Part shown: in pieces, positions 36,371 to 45,934 of the stretch
Position numbering within the stretch: the stretch's first letter is position 1
Layout: each line of letters starts with the position of its first letter
Origin: Microbacterium algeriense
GTDB lineage: Bacteria; Actinomycetota; Actinomycetes; Actinomycetales; Microbacteriaceae
Direction: 5' to 3'
Length of the DNA stretch: 64,000 bases
Assembly (NCBI RefSeq): GCF_008868005.1
Contig: NZ_WAAO01000003.1
Location: 558,001-622,000, forward strand
Translations under genes and position numbers: made by a program
The notes under the pieces: model-generated
The model's input: the letters and a program-made list of their open reading frames with translations, nothing else
What the model was told of the DNA's origin: nothing
Database searches by the model: none

Positions 36371-37000
36371 TCAGGAGGCGACGATCAGACCCTGCGTCGC
36401 CGTGCGTGCGGCCTCGAAGCGACGCTGCACGTCGGGCCAGTTGACGAGGTTCCAGAACGCCTTGACGTAGTCGGCGCGCACGTTGAGGTAGTCCAGGTAG
36501 TAGGCGTGCTCCCACACGTCGAGCTGCAGCAGCGGGGTGACGCCGAGGGGCGCGTTCCCCTGCTGGTCGAACAGCTGGAAGATCACGGGACGCGCACCAA
36601 CGCCGTCCCAGGCGAGCACGGCCCAGCCCGAGCCCTGCACGCCGAGCGCGGTCGCGGTGAAGTGCGCGCGGAAGGCGTCGATCGACCCGAAAGCGTCGAC
36701 CAGCGCGGCCTCGAGCTCGCCCTCGGGAGCACCGCCGCCCTCGGGCGACAGGTTCTGCCAGAACACGGAGTGGTTGATGTGTCCGCCGAGGTTGAAGGCC
36801 AGGTCCTTCTCGAGCTTGTTCACGTTCGCGAGGTCGCCGGCGCTGCGGGCGGCTGCGAGCTGCTCGAGGGCGGTGTTCGCGCCCGTCACATACGCCTGAT
36901 GGTGCTTGGAGTGGTGCAGCTCCATGATCTTGCCGGAGATGTGCGGCTCGAGCGCGGAGTAGTCGTACGGAAGCTCGGGGAGCGTGTAGAGAGCGGACAT
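36371..37000 (-). CDS. sodA: Superoxide dismutase (Fe/Mn family)
   Basis: A 209-aa cytosolic enzyme that disproportionates superoxide. Metal ligands are the His in [13 protein letters not shown], the His in [10 protein letters not shown], and the Asp and His in [11 protein letters not shown]. The Gly-Gly and Gln pattern near the second ligand fits the Mn-type more than Fe, but the metal is not certain. ATG 37000 follows AAAGGA. It begins 27 bp after the flavin reductase stop, so it is probably in the SoxR-controlled ferredoxin-FNR-flavin reductase-SOD operon. Confidence 0.95.
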   Translation of the reverse strand: MSALYTLPELPYDYSALEPHISGKIMELHHSKHHQAYVTGANTALEQLAAARSAGDLANVNKLEKDLAFNLGGHINHSVFWQNLSPEGGGAPEGELEAALVDAFGSIDAFRAHFTATALGVQGSGWAVLAWDGVGARPVIFQLFDQQGNAPLGVTPLLQLDVWEHAYYLDYLNVRADYVKAFWNLVNWPDVQRRFEAARTATQGLIVAS

Positions 37001-37027
37001 GTCGTGTTTCCTTTCGGTGATGCGGAT

Positions 37028-37567
37028 TCAGAGGGCGGTGTCGTGCGAGAGGGCGTGGAACCGGCGGTCGAGGTACACCAGCGGGCGAGCGGCGCGCCCC
37101 GGCAGCACCTCCAGGACCTCGGCGATCACGACCGTGGACGAGCCGACGGGGACGTTCTGGATCGATCGGCACCGCAGCGCCGCGCGGGCCTCCGCGAGAT
37201 GCGGCTCTCCCGTGGGCAGCGTGGTCCAGCCCTGCTCCGGCGTGAAGCGCTCGGATCCGCTGATCGCGAAGCTCTGCGCGAGAGCGGAGTGCTCGTCGTC
37301 GATCAGGTGGACGAGGAAGGTGTCGGCCCCGAGGATCGCGCCCGCACTGCCGGTGGCCCGGGTGACGGAGAACACGATCGCGGCGGGATCCACCGCGACC
37401 GACGACACGCTCGAGGCGGTGAGGCCGACCGGTCCGTCGGGAGTCTGCGCCGTGATGATGGCGACGCCGGCGGGGTGCGTCCGGAACGCGGCCTTGAGGC
37501 CCTCACCCACCGGGGTGGGGACGGGCGCCGCGGGATGCGGGGTGGGCTGGGGGACATCGGTGGTCAT
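37028..37567 (-). CDS. Flavin reductase-like FMN-binding protein
   Basis: A 179-aa split-barrel flavin reductase (HpaC/PheA2-type). Core sequence LKAAFRTHPAGVAIITAQTPDG, the motif GLTASSVSSVAVDPA for flavin phosphate binding, and a conserved late His in DRRFHAL are visible. It supplies reduced FMN or FAD to an oxygenase, or acts in redox cycling. ATG 37567 overlaps the ferredoxin reductase stop (ATGA). The partner oxygenase, if any, is not in this operon. Redox-stress context suggests general reduction. Confidence 0.9.
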   Translation of the reverse strand: MTTDVPQPTPHPAAPVPTPVGEGLKAAFRTHPAGVAIITAQTPDGPVGLTASSVSSVAVDPAAIVFSVTRATGSAGAILGADTFLVHLIDDEHSALAQSFAISGSERFTPEQGWTTLPTGEPHLAEARAALRCRSIQNVPVGSSTVVIAEVLEVLPGRAARPLVYLDRRFHALSHDTAL

Positions 37568-38910
37568 CGGACGGTCTCCTTCACGGATTCGAGGTGCGCG
37601 TGGCCGAGCATGGTGCGGCGGTCGACGATCTTGGTCCGCTCCCTGCCGCGGGCTGCACCGGCACGGCGCTCCGCCTCGTCGATGCGCAGCCAGCCTTCCC
37701 GGTCGACGGCGGCGCCGAGGTGCGCGAGCGGATCGGCCGACTCGACCGATCCGGCCTCGGCCGCAGCCAGGTCCTCGACGAGGTGCGCGACGGTCTGCGC
37801 GGCATCCGACTTCGTCGAGCCGATGAGCCCGATCGGACCGCGCTTGATCCAGCCGGTCGCGTACAGGCGCGGGATCGGCGCCCCGTCGCCGTCGAGCACG
37901 CGCCCTTCGGCGTTCGGGACGATGCCGCGTTCGGCGTCGAAGGGCACGCCGGGCACCGGCGACGAGAGGTACCCGATCGCGCGGTAGACCGCCCCCACGT
38001 CGTAGCTCACGAACTCGCCCGTGCCGACCATGCGGCCGAGGGGATCGGACGCCGTGCGCTCGAACTCCACGCTCTCGACGCGGTCCGTGCCGCGCACGCG
38101 CACCGGCCGGTGGCGGAAGTGCAGGTGGATGCGTTGCGATGCGCCCGACTGCGGACGCTGCGCCCATTCGGTCAGGGTCCGCACGATGATGCGCCGCTGG
38201 GAGAACTGCTCCAGCATCCGCTCGGCGTGGGCGTCGAGGGCGAGCTCCGCGGGGTCGACGATCACCTCCACGTCATGCTGCTCGCCCAGCTCGCGCAGTT
38301 CGAGCGCCGAGAACCGCACGTCGGCGGGACCGCGGCGGGCGAACAGATGCACGTCGCGCACGCGACTCGCGGCGAGCTGATCGAGGATCGGATCCGGGGT
38401 GTCGGTGGATTCGAGAGCCGCCGCGTGCTTGGCGAGGATGCGGGTCACATCGAGGGCGACGTTGCCCGCGCCGAGCACGGCGACGGACTCCGCATCCAGA
38501 CCCCAGTCCCGTGGCACATCGGGGTGGCCGTCGTACCAGGCCACGAAGTCCGCAGCACCGAAGGAGCCGGGCAGCTCCGCTCCCGGCACCTCGAACGGCA
38601 CGTCGCGGTCCGCTCCGGTGGCGATGACCACTCCGTCGTAGGCGGCGCGCAGCTCATCGACGGTGATGTCGGCCCCGACCTCGACGTTGCAGCGCAGCCG
38701 GATCGAAGGGTGCCCGACGACCTCGTGCAGGGCGTCGATGATCTTGCGGATCCGGGGATGGTCGGGGGCGACGCCGTAGCGGACGAGTCCGTAGGGCGCC
38801 GGCAGCTTCTCGATCAGGTCGATCTTCGCGTCCGGAAGTTGCGTCAGGAGGATGTCGGCGGCGTAGATGCCAGCGGGGCCGGCTCCGACGACCGCGATGC
38901 GCGGGCTCAT
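37564..38910 (-). CDS. Ferredoxin-NADP+ reductase, FprA/adrenodoxin-reductase type
   Basis: A 448-aa FAD enzyme that passes electrons between NADPH and ferredoxin. FAD motif [13 protein letters not shown] is at residues 7-19, then [17 protein letters not shown], the NADPH motif [25 protein letters not shown] and the C-terminal [18 protein letters not shown]. All are typical of FprA. Start ATG 38910 overlaps the ferredoxin stop. The pair with the ferredoxin forms an electron supply that could also reset SoxR. Confidence 0.94.
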   Translation of the reverse strand: MSPRIAVVGAGPAGIYAADILLTQLPDAKIDLIEKLPAPYGLVRYGVAPDHPRIRKIIDALHEVVGHPSIRLRCNVEVGADITVDELRAAYDGVVIATGADRDVPFEVPGAELPGSFGAADFVAWYDGHPDVPRDWGLDAESVAVLGAGNVALDVTRILAKHAAALESTDTPDPILDQLAASRVRDVHLFARRGPADVRFSALELRELGEQHDVEVIVDPAELALDAHAERMLEQFSQRRIIVRTLTEWAQRPQSGASQRIHLHFRHRPVRVRGTDRVESVEFERTASDPLGRMVGTGEFVSYDVGAVYRAIGYLSSPVPGVPFDAERGIVPNAEGRVLDGDGAPIPRLYATGWIKRGPIGLIGSTKSDAAQTVAHLVEDLAAAEAGSVESADPLAHLGAAVDREGWLRIDEAERRAGAARGRERTKIVDRRTMLGHAHLESVKETVR

Positions 38911-39233
38911 GCGTGCGCCTCCTGCGGGGGAAGCACCGAGATGAGCGGGTGGTCGAAGGGGAGCATCCCGGTCTTCGCGGCACCGCCGGGCGAGCCGATC
39001 TCGTCGAAGAACTCCACGTTCGCCTTGTAGTAGTCCTGCCACTCGTCGGGCAGGTCATCCTCGTAGAAGATCGCCTCCACGGGGCAGACGGGTTCGCAGG
39101 CGCCGCAGTCCACGCACTCGTCGGGGTGGATGTACAGCGAGCGCTCGCCCTCGTAGATGCAGTCGACGGGGCACTCGTCGATGCAGGCCTTGTCCTTCAC
39201 ATCGACGCACGGCAGGGCGATCACGTAGGTCAT
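38907..39233 (-). CDS. 7Fe ferredoxin (FdxA type)
   Basis: A 108-aa electron carrier. The Cys pattern C9, C17, C50 (3Fe-4S) and C21, C40, C43, C46 (4Fe-4S), plus an extra C25, matches Azotobacter-type 7Fe ferredoxins shifted by one residue. Key stretches are CIDECPVDC and [12 protein letters not shown]. The C-terminal tail [14 protein letters not shown] is typical of actinobacterial FdxA. ATG 39233 is the first start with the family N-terminus. It is the first gene of the operon, 38 bp from the SoxR box. Confidence 0.95.
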   Translation of the reverse strand: MTYVIALPCVDVKDKACIDECPVDCIYEGERSLYIHPDECVDCGACEPVCPVEAIFYEDDLPDEWQDYYKANVEFFDEIGSPGGAAKTGMLPFDHPLISVLPPQEAHA

Positions 39234-39271
39234 CGGTCGGTCTTCGTTCGGGTCACGGTTTCCACCGTAAA

Positions 39272-39291
39272 ACCTCAAGTATACTTGAGGT
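39272..39291. promoter_or_regulatory. SoxR box
   Basis: ACCTCAAGTATACTTGAGGT is a perfect 20-bp palindrome. Its core CCTCAAG-N4-CTTGAGG equals the E. coli soxS SoxR site except for the central TATA in place of TTAA. It lies between divergent soxR (ATG 39314) and the ferredoxin gene (ATG 39233). Confidence 0.9.
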
Positions 39292-39313
39292 CAAATCGAG
39301 GAAGGTCGACCGG

Positions 39314-39757
39314 ATGAGTCCGCACGCACCCGACGAACCGCTGTCGATCGGCGAGATGACGAGGCGCACCGGCGTCGCGGCATCCGCCCTGCACTTCTAC
39401 GAGTCCCTCGGCCTCATCGCGTCGACCCGCACGCCCGGCAACCAGCGCCGCTATGCCCGGCACATGCTGCGTCGCGTCTCGCTCATCACGGTCGCCAAGC
39501 GCCTCGGCATCCCGCTCTCCGACGTGCAGACGGCCTTCGCCGACGTGCCTCTGACCGAGACTCCGAGTCATGAGGACTGGCAGCGGGCCTCGCGGAGGTG
39601 GAAGCGCGAGCTGGAGAAGCGCCGCGAGGGCATCGAGCGCCTAGAGCGCGAGCTCACCGGCTGCATCGGCTGCGGCTGCCTGTCGATGAAGGCCTGCGGC
39701 CTGCTCAACCCCGACGACGCCCTCGGCACCCAGGGTGCCGGCCCCCAGCGTCTCTGA
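39314..39757 (+). CDS. soxR: Redox-sensing regulator SoxR
   Basis: A 147-aa MerR-family iron-sulfur activator. The winged-helix SIGEMTRRTGVAASALHFYESLGLI is followed by the coiled-coil dimer helix. The [2Fe-2S] motif CIGCGCLSMKAC has Cys at 117, 120, 122 and 128 (C-X2-C-X-C-X5-C). Oxidised cluster switches on its target by DNA distortion at the palindrome. Start ATG 39314. Unlike E. coli there is no soxS nearby. The apparent direct target is the divergent ferredoxin operon. Confidence 0.96.
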   Translation: MSPHAPDEPLSIGEMTRRTGVAASALHFYESLGLIASTRTPGNQRRYARHMLRRVSLITVAKRLGIPLSDVQTAFADVPLTETPSHEDWQRASRRWKRELEKRREGIERLERELTGCIGCGCLSMKACGLLNPDDALGTQGAGPQRL

Positions 39758-39759
39758 CC

Positions 39760-39826
39760 CCCGTTCCGGTCGCGATATAACAGCGAAACCGGGCGGTTTT
39801 GGCTGTCATATCGCGACCGGAACGGG
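39760..39826. terminator. 25-bp hairpin between soxR and the GH3 gene
   Basis: Arms 39760-39784 and 39802-39826 (core CCGTTCCGGTCGCGATAT) pair with one mismatch. The 17-nt loop holds another small AAACC/GGTTT stem. Both genes end within 3 bp of the arms, so it is a bidirectional terminator. Confidence 0.8.
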
Positions 39827-42073
39827 TCAGTCGACCTGGAAGGTGGCGGAGAGGAGCACCTCGTCGCGCGAGCTCGGGCCGACCAGGAGCTCGAACGCGC
39901 CGGGCTCGACCAGACGGTTGCCCGCAGCATCCACGATCGTGCAGTCGGACACCGGCAGCTCCAGGCGCACCCGCACCGACTCACCGGGAGCGAGGTCGAC
40001 CTGGCGGAAGGTCTTGAGCTCCTTGTCGGTCCAGCTCACGCTGGTCACGGAGTCGCGCACGTACACCTGCACCGTCTCGCGCACGGGCCGCTCGCCGGTG
40101 TTCGACACCGTGACGTGTCCGACGATCGTGTCGGACTCCCCCAGCGAGGTCTCCTCCAGCGACAGGTCGGAGTACTCCACGGTCGTGTACGACAGCCCCT
40201 CGCCGAACGCCCACGCCGGCGACTGCGTGAGGTCGGCGTACCGGTCGCCGTGCTGTCCGCGGATCTGGTTGTAGTACGTCGGCTGCTGACCCACGTGGCG
40301 GGCGAACGAGATCGGCAGGCGCCCGGACGGCTCGGCCGCTCCGGAGATGATGTCCGCCAGTGCACGCCCACCCTGCATCCCGGGGTTCGCCGCCCAGATC
40401 ACGGCAGCCGCCTTCGACGCGGAGGCCGGGAGCACGAGCGGCTTCGAGGCGAGCAGCACGATCACGACGGGCTTCCCGGTCGCGATGAGCGCATCGATCA
40501 GGGCGTTCTGCCCGCCGATGAGCTCGAGCGTCGCGGTGGAGCGCCCCTCGCCGACGAGCTCGATCCGGTCGCCGACGACTGCCACGACGACATCCGAGTC
40601 CGATGCGGCGGCGACCGCCTCGGCGATCAGCGCGGCGTCGGGCTCGCAGGGCTTCACCACGGGCGGACGCGGCTGATGGTCCGGGAAGAACGCCCCCTGC
40701 GGGTCCTCTTCCAGGGTGAGGATGTCGGCACCGCGGGCGTGGGTGATGCTCCAGCCGTCGATCGACCGCAGCCCGTCGAGCACGGTCGTGATCATCTCGC
40801 GGGGCTGACCGTCGAGCCAGCCCGCCTGGCCGGAGCCGCCGGCCCAGTCGCCGAGCTGCGTCTGCGCGTCGTCGGCGAGCGGGCCGGTGAGCGCGACCTT
40901 CAGCGCGGACGCGGGGTCGAGCGGCAGCACGCCGTCGTTCTCGAGCAGCACGAGCGAGCGGCGGGCGACCTCGAGGTTCAGCTTCGCGTGCTCAGCGCTG
41001 CCCACCACGGCGTCGAGCTCGGTGCCGGGCAGGCGCGGGTTCTCGAAGAGCCCCAGCTCGAACTTCAGCGTCAGGATGCGGGCGGCCGCCGCGTCGAAGG
41101 CGTCCTCGGCGAGCATGCCCTTCGCCACGGCATCCAGCGCTCCTTCGAAGAAGGCCGGCGTGGTCATGATCATGTCGTTGCCCGCCCGCACGGCCGCCGC
41201 GGCCGCGTGCGTGATGTCGGGCTGGATCCGCTGCTCCCACACCATGCGTCCGACGTTGTCCCAGTCGGTGATGAGCGTGCCGGTGTAGCCCCACTCCCCT
41301 CGCAGCACGTCGCTGAGCAGCCAGTCGTTGGTGGTGATCGGCACGCCGTCGGTGGTCTGGTAGCCGAGCATGAACGTGCGGCACCCCTCGCGGGCGACGC
41401 GCTCGAACGGCGGCAGGAACCACGAGCGCAGCTTGCGGCGGGAGATGTCGGCCTCGCTCGCGTCGCGCCCGCCTTGGGTCTCGGAATAGCCGGCGAAGTG
41501 CTTGGCCGTCGCGAGGATGGCGGTGGGGTCGTCGAGCCCGTCGCCCTGGTACCCGCGCACCATGGCCGAAGCCAGCTCGCCGATCAGGAACGGGTCTTCG
41601 CCGAACGTCTCGTCGATGCGGCCCCAGCGCAGATCGCGGGCGATGCACAGCACGGGCGAGAACGTCCAGTGGATGCCGGTCACCGCGACCTCCTCGGCCG
41701 TGGCACGAGCGACGCGTTCGACGAGCGCGGAGTCCCAGGACGCGGCCATGCCGAGCTGCGTCGGGTAGATCGTCGCCCCCGGCCAGAACGAGTGGCCGTG
41801 GATGCAGTCCTCGCCCACCAGCAGCGGGATGCGGAGGCGCGTCTGGGCCGTGAGCTCGTTCGCCCGCAGGATGCGCTCGGGCGAGGTGTGCAGGATCGAG
41901 CCCGCATGACGGCGGGCGATATGGTCGTCGATGTCGTCGCGAGCGTCGAGCTGGAGCATCTGCCCGACCTTCTCCTCCAGCGTCATGCGGCTGAGGAGGT
42001 CGGCCACGCGCTCGGGGATCGAGAGAGCGGGGTCCTGGTACGGGAGCTGCGTGGTCAGGGTCTGAGAGGTCAT
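39827..42073 (-). CDS. GH3 beta-glucosidase / beta-xylosidase-like hydrolase
   Basis: A 748-aa family 3 glycoside hydrolase. The N-terminal barrel has MTLEEKVGQMLQLDARDD, LLVGEDCIHGHSFWPGAT and ATAKHFAGYSETQGGRDASE. The nucleophile Asp is in LITDWDNVGRM at about residue 269. The alpha/beta sandwich starts LTGPLADDAQTQLGDWAGG, followed by a fibronectin III-like domain. No signal peptide: it acts on sugars imported by the ABC system encoded upstream. Start ATG 42073 overlaps the permease stop as TGATG. Whether beta-glucosides or beta-xylosides are preferred is unclear. Confidence 0.93.
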   Translation of the reverse strand: MTSQTLTTQLPYQDPALSIPERVADLLSRMTLEEKVGQMLQLDARDDIDDHIARRHAGSILHTSPERILRANELTAQTRLRIPLLVGEDCIHGHSFWPGATIYPTQLGMAASWDSALVERVARATAEEVAVTGIHWTFSPVLCIARDLRWGRIDETFGEDPFLIGELASAMVRGYQGDGLDDPTAILATAKHFAGYSETQGGRDASEADISRRKLRSWFLPPFERVAREGCRTFMLGYQTTDGVPITTNDWLLSDVLRGEWGYTGTLITDWDNVGRMVWEQRIQPDITHAAAAAVRAGNDMIMTTPAFFEGALDAVAKGMLAEDAFDAAAARILTLKFELGLFENPRLPGTELDAVVGSAEHAKLNLEVARRSLVLLENDGVLPLDPASALKVALTGPLADDAQTQLGDWAGGSGQAGWLDGQPREMITTVLDGLRSIDGWSITHARGADILTLEEDPQGAFFPDHQPRPPVVKPCEPDAALIAEAVAAASDSDVVVAVVGDRIELVGEGRSTATLELIGGQNALIDALIATGKPVVIVLLASKPLVLPASASKAAAVIWAANPGMQGGRALADIISGAAEPSGRLPISFARHVGQQPTYYNQIRGQHGDRYADLTQSPAWAFGEGLSYTTVEYSDLSLEETSLGESDTIVGHVTVSNTGERPVRETVQVYVRDSVTSVSWTDKELKTFRQVDLAPGESVRVRLELPVSDCTIVDAAGNRLVEPGAFELLVGPSSRDEVLLSATFQVD

Positions 42074-43191
42074 CACTTCGTGTTCTGTGTCGAGGTCTTC
42101 GCGGAGTCGTCGGGAGTCGCCGACGTTACGGGATCGGGGGCCTTCTTCGGCAGGGGCACGCTGCGGACGGCCGTGACGGCGTCGTTCACGTTCAGCCCCT
42201 TCTTCTTCATCGCCCTGGCCCGCTCTCCCGCCGAGCGCAGGCGCGGGTTGACGTACTCGTCGATGCCGAAGTTGATGAGCGAGAGCGCGACGCCGATGAT
42301 CGCGATGCAGAGCCCGGCCGGCACGTACCACCACCACAGACGCGGGAAGGCGCCGTTCTGCTGCGCCCAGAACAGGATGGTCCCCCAGTTCAGGTTGCTG
42401 ACCGGGATCACCCCGATGAAGGCCAGGGTCGTGAGGCCGAGGATGGCCGCGGTCACGGTGCCGACGAAGCTCGAGGCGATGAGCGCCATGAGGTTCGGGA
42501 GCATCTCGACCGTGATGATGCGGCGCAGCGGCTCGCCGTTCGCGCGCGCGGCCTGGATGAAGTCGCGGTTGCGCAGCGACATGGTCTGAGCCCGCAGCAC
42601 GCGGGCGCCCCACGCCCACCCGGTGAGCCCGAGCACCGCGGCGATCACGATCAGCGGCGGGTTCTCGAACTGCGAGGCGATGATGATGATGAGCGGGATG
42701 CCGGGGATCACCAGGAACACGTTCGTCAGCGCCGAGAGCGATTCGCTCTTCCAGCCGCGCACGTAGCCGGCGATCACACCGATCGTGATCGCGATGATCG
42801 TGGCGATGAAGGCGGCGAGGAAGCCGACGACGATCACCCCGCGGGTGCCGTAGATGATCTGGCTCAGCACGTCTTCGCCCATGTGCGTCGTGCCCAGCCA
42901 GTGCTCCCAGGAGGGCGGCTGACGCAGCGCCGTGCGGTCCTTCTGGGTCGGTCCGTACGGGGCGATCCACGGGGCGAGGATCGCGATGAGCACGAACACC
43001 CCGAGGATGATGAGCCCGGCGATCGACTTGGGATTGCGGAACATCGCGAACGCCTGCGCGAGCTGCGACCAGAACGTCTTGCGCGGCGGCGCTCCCGCCG
43101 GCGGGGTGCGCAGTGTCGCGGTCTCGGGCATGCCGGAGACGACGGCCGATCCGTCGGGCGCTGTCGTCGCTGCGGTGGTGGGAACGGTCAT
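42073..43191 (-). CDS. Opp/Dpp-type ABC transporter permease (DppC)
   Basis: A 372-aa inner-membrane permease with six helices and a hydrophilic, Pro/Thr-rich N-terminus. Typical DppC motifs are SIAGLIILGVFVLIAILAPWIAPYGP split around the first helix, LGTTHMGEDVLSQIIYGTR, and the EAA loop QAARANGEPLRRIITVEMLPN. ATG 43191 is chosen; an upstream ATG would overlap the DppB gene. It is spaced 1 bp from dppB. Some Opp-family systems in actinobacteria import oligosaccharides, matching the GH3 gene that follows. Confidence 0.92.
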   Translation of the reverse strand: MTVPTTAATTAPDGSAVVSGMPETATLRTPPAGAPPRKTFWSQLAQAFAMFRNPKSIAGLIILGVFVLIAILAPWIAPYGPTQKDRTALRQPPSWEHWLGTTHMGEDVLSQIIYGTRGVIVVGFLAAFIATIIAITIGVIAGYVRGWKSESLSALTNVFLVIPGIPLIIIIASQFENPPLIVIAAVLGLTGWAWGARVLRAQTMSLRNRDFIQAARANGEPLRRIITVEMLPNLMALIASSFVGTVTAAILGLTTLAFIGVIPVSNLNWGTILFWAQQNGAFPRLWWWYVPAGLCIAIIGVALSLINFGIDEYVNPRLRSAGERARAMKKKGLNVNDAVTAVRSVPLPKKAPDPVTSATPDDSAKTSTQNTK

Positions 43192-43192
43192 G

Positions 43193-44281
43193 TCAGGACT
43201 CCATCTGGCGCGTGCGCGGGTCGAGGTAGGCGTAGACGACATCGGCGAGGATGTTGGCCACGAGCACCGACAGCGTGATCACGAGGAACACACCTTGCAT
43301 GAGGGCGAAGTCCTTGGCGTTGGTCGCGTCGAGCAGCAGCTTGCCGACACCCGGATAGCTGAAGACCATCTCCATCACGATGGTGCCGCCCACGATGAAG
43401 CCGATCGACAGCGCGAAACTCTGGATCTGCGGCAGCACCGCGTTGCGGGCGGCGTATCCCCAGAGCACCCGCTTGTTGGGCATGCCCTTCGCCTGCGCGA
43501 CCGTGATGTAGTCGTCGTCGAGCACGGTCAGCATCATGTTGCGCATGCCGAGCACCCAGCCGCCGAGCGAGGCGACCACGATCGTCAGTGCCGGCAGCGT
43601 GCCGTGCGCGATCACCTGGCCGATGAAGTCGAGACTCCATTCCGGCGACTGCCCCTTGTCATAGGCGTGCGATGAGGGGAACCACTTCAGGGTCGAGGAG
43701 AAGATCGCGATCGCGATGAGCCCGAGCCAGAAGTACGGGATCGTGTTGAAGAACGTCGTCACCGGGATGATCGCGTCGAGCCTGCTGCCCCGCTTCCATC
43801 CCACGACGGCTCCGAGCAGCGTGCCGATCGCGAACGAGATGATGGTCGCGATGCCGACGAGCCCGAGCGTCCAGGGCAGGGCGGCGGCGAGCACCTCCGC
43901 GACGGGCCGCAGCCCGTGCAGGGTCGAGATGCCGAGGTCGCCGCGCAGCAGCATCCCCCAGTATTCGAGGTACTGCTGCCAGATGGACTTGTCGGTGTCG
44001 ATGCCGAGCAGGATGCGGAGGGCGTCAGCCGCCTCGGGACTCACGTTGCGATTGCGGGCGAGGTAGGAGCTGACCGCGTCGCCCTTCATGAGCCGCGGGA
44101 GGAAGAAGTTGATCGTGATCGCCGCCCACAGCGTGAACAGGTAGAAGGCCGCGCGACCGGCGAAGAAGCGCCACGGCACCGGCCGCCTGGAGCGCTCTGC
44201 CGTGGTCGCCGTGGTGCCGACCTCGAGGGCATCGCGGGCGACGAGGTCGTTGTCGTCGAGCTGGGGGAATGCGGTGCTCAC
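43193..44281 (-). CDS. Opp/Dpp-type ABC transporter permease (DppB)
   Basis: A 362-aa permease of the DppB class. Helix 1 is FYLFTLWAAITINFFLPRLM, then DLGISTLHGLRPV, WTLGLVGIATIISFAIGTLLG and the EAA loop ITVAQAKGMPNKRVLWGYAARN. The start is GTG 44281, which overlaps the stop of the ATPase gene as GTGA. It pairs with DppC to form the channel. Confidence 0.92.
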   Translation of the reverse strand: MSTAFPQLDDNDLVARDALEVGTTATTAERSRRPVPWRFFAGRAAFYLFTLWAAITINFFLPRLMKGDAVSSYLARNRNVSPEAADALRILLGIDTDKSIWQQYLEYWGMLLRGDLGISTLHGLRPVAEVLAAALPWTLGLVGIATIISFAIGTLLGAVVGWKRGSRLDAIIPVTTFFNTIPYFWLGLIAIAIFSSTLKWFPSSHAYDKGQSPEWSLDFIGQVIAHGTLPALTIVVASLGGWVLGMRNMMLTVLDDDYITVAQAKGMPNKRVLWGYAARNAVLPQIQSFALSIGFIVGGTIVMEMVFSYPGVGKLLLDATNAKDFALMQGVFLVITLSVLVANILADVVYAYLDPRTRQMES

Positions 44282-45084
44282 AGCGTGCCTCCGTTCGATG
44301 CCGCCGCGGCGAAGTGCTTCTCCGGATCGGGAGAGGTCGCGCGCAGCTCGCGGGTGTAGGGGTCCTGCGGGTTGAGGATCACATCGTCGGCGGTGCCGTA
44401 CTCGACCACGCGCCCCTGGTTGAGGACCATGATCTCGTCGCTGAAGTGTCGAGCGGTCGCCAGGTCGTGCGTGATGTAGAGCACGCCGAGTCCCTCTTCG
44501 CGCTGCAGGTCGGCGAGCAGGTTCAGCACGCCGAGCCGGATGGAGACGTCGAGCATCGACACCGGCTCGTCGGCGACCAGGAGCGAGGGACGCGAGGCCA
44601 GGGCACGGGCGATCGCAACGCGTTGCCGCTGGCCGCCCGACAGCTCGTGGGGGCGGCGGTCGATCACCGCGTCCGCGTCGAGGCGCACCCGGTCGAGGAG
44701 CCGACGCACCTCGTTCTCGGTGTCCTTCTTGGGCACCACATCGTCGAGGCGGATGGGCCGCTCCAGGTGGTAGCGGATCGAGTGGTACGGGTTGAGCGAG
44801 GCGAACGGGTCCTGGAACACCATGCGCAGTTGCTGGCGGTAGGTCCGCAGGCCTCTGCCGCGGCGCGGGATCGGCGTGCCGTCGAGCAGCACCTCGCCGC
44901 TGGTCGGGGTCTCGAGCTGGGTGAGGATCTTCGCGATCGTGGACTTGCCGCTGCCGGACTGTCCGACCAGGCCGATCGTCTGGCCGGACGTCAGCGTGAA
45001 GCTCACGTCGTCGAGAGCTTTGATCTGGCCGGCGCCGCGCACGTTGTACGCCTTCGTGACGTGACGGAATTCGAGGGTGGTCAT
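44278..45084 (-). CDS. Opp/Dpp-type ABC ATPase (DppF)
   Basis: A 268-aa ATPase. Walker A GQSGSGKST, the Q-loop VFQDPFASLNPYHSIRYHL, signature [15 protein letters not shown] and Walker B LLVADEPVSMLDVS are all present. The C-terminal tail with the DPYTRELRATSPDPE segment is typical of oligopeptide ATPases. ATG 45084 overlaps the dppD stop (ATGA). It forms a heterodimer with DppD. Confidence 0.95.
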   Translation of the reverse strand: MTTLEFRHVTKAYNVRGAGQIKALDDVSFTLTSGQTIGLVGQSGSGKSTIAKILTQLETPTSGEVLLDGTPIPRRGRGLRTYRQQLRMVFQDPFASLNPYHSIRYHLERPIRLDDVVPKKDTENEVRRLLDRVRLDADAVIDRRPHELSGGQRQRVAIARALASRPSLLVADEPVSMLDVSIRLGVLNLLADLQREEGLGVLYITHDLATARHFSDEIMVLNQGRVVEYGTADDVILNPQDPYTRELRATSPDPEKHFAAAASNGGTL

Positions 45085-45905
45085 CGCACCAGCACCCCTC
45101 TCTCCCCGGTGAGCCGGGGGAACGACGACAGCAGGGTCTTCGTGTACTCGTGCTCCGGCTGCGTCCAGATGCGCTCTGCCGTGTCGAGCTCGATGATCTC
45201 TCCCTCGCGCATGATCGCGATCCGGTCGCTGATCTCCAGCAGGAGCGGAAGGTCGTGGGTGATGAAGATCACCGAGAAGCCGAACTCGTGCCGCAGCTGG
45301 GAGATCTGCTTGAGGATCTCCCGCTGCACCAGCACGTCGAGCGCGGTCGTCGGCTCGTCCATGACCATCAGCTGCGGACGCAGCGCGAGGGCCATCGCGA
45401 TCATGACGCGCTGGCGCATGCCGCCGGAGAGCTCGTGCGGGAAGGAGCGGATGCGCTGGCGCCCGACCTTGACGATCTCGAGCAGCTCCTCCGCCTCGGC
45501 ACGCCGCTGCCTGCGGTTCATGTCGGGGCGGTGGATCTCGAACACGTCCTCCAGCTGCGAGCCGATCGTCGCCACGGGGTTCAGGGCGTTCATCGCGCCC
45601 TGGAACACCATCGACACCTTGTCCCAGCGGAATCGCTGCATCGCGTCGACGTCCAGCGCGTTGATGTCGATGTCGACACCGGTCACGTCGTGGAAGGTCA
45701 CGCTGCCGCCGGTGATGACGGCCGGGGCACGCAGCAGGCGCTGCACCCCGTAGGCGAGCGTGGTCTTGCCGCAGCCGCTCTCCCCGGCGAGGCCCAGGAT
45801 CTCGCCGCGCTGCAGTTCGAGGGTCACGTTCTTCACCGCCTCGACGGGCGGATCGACGTCGTACACGACGGAGAAGTCGCGCACGGTGAGCAGGGGATCT
45901 GGCAT
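45081..45905 (-). CDS. Opp/Dpp-type ABC ATPase (DppD)
   Basis: A 274-aa ATPase with Walker A GESGCGKTT, VFQGAMNALNPVATIGSQL, signature LSGGMRQRVMIAMALAL and Walker B MVMDEPTTALDV. Note Thr-Thr after Lys in Walker A and MRQR in the signature, both usual for DppD. Start ATG 45905. A tandem-repeat and inverted-repeat block separates it from the binding-protein gene. Confidence 0.95.
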   Translation of the reverse strand: MPDPLLTVRDFSVVYDVDPPVEAVKNVTLELQRGEILGLAGESGCGKTTLAYGVQRLLRAPAVITGGSVTFHDVTGVDIDINALDVDAMQRFRWDKVSMVFQGAMNALNPVATIGSQLEDVFEIHRPDMNRRQRRAEAEELLEIVKVGRQRIRSFPHELSGGMRQRVMIAMALALRPQLMVMDEPTTALDVLVQREILKQISQLRHEFGFSVIFITHDLPLLLEISDRIAIMREGEIIELDTAERIWTQPEHEYTKTLLSSFPRLTGERGVLVR

Positions 45906-45934
45906 GGGGTGTCCTCGGTGTGGATCGCGGGTTC

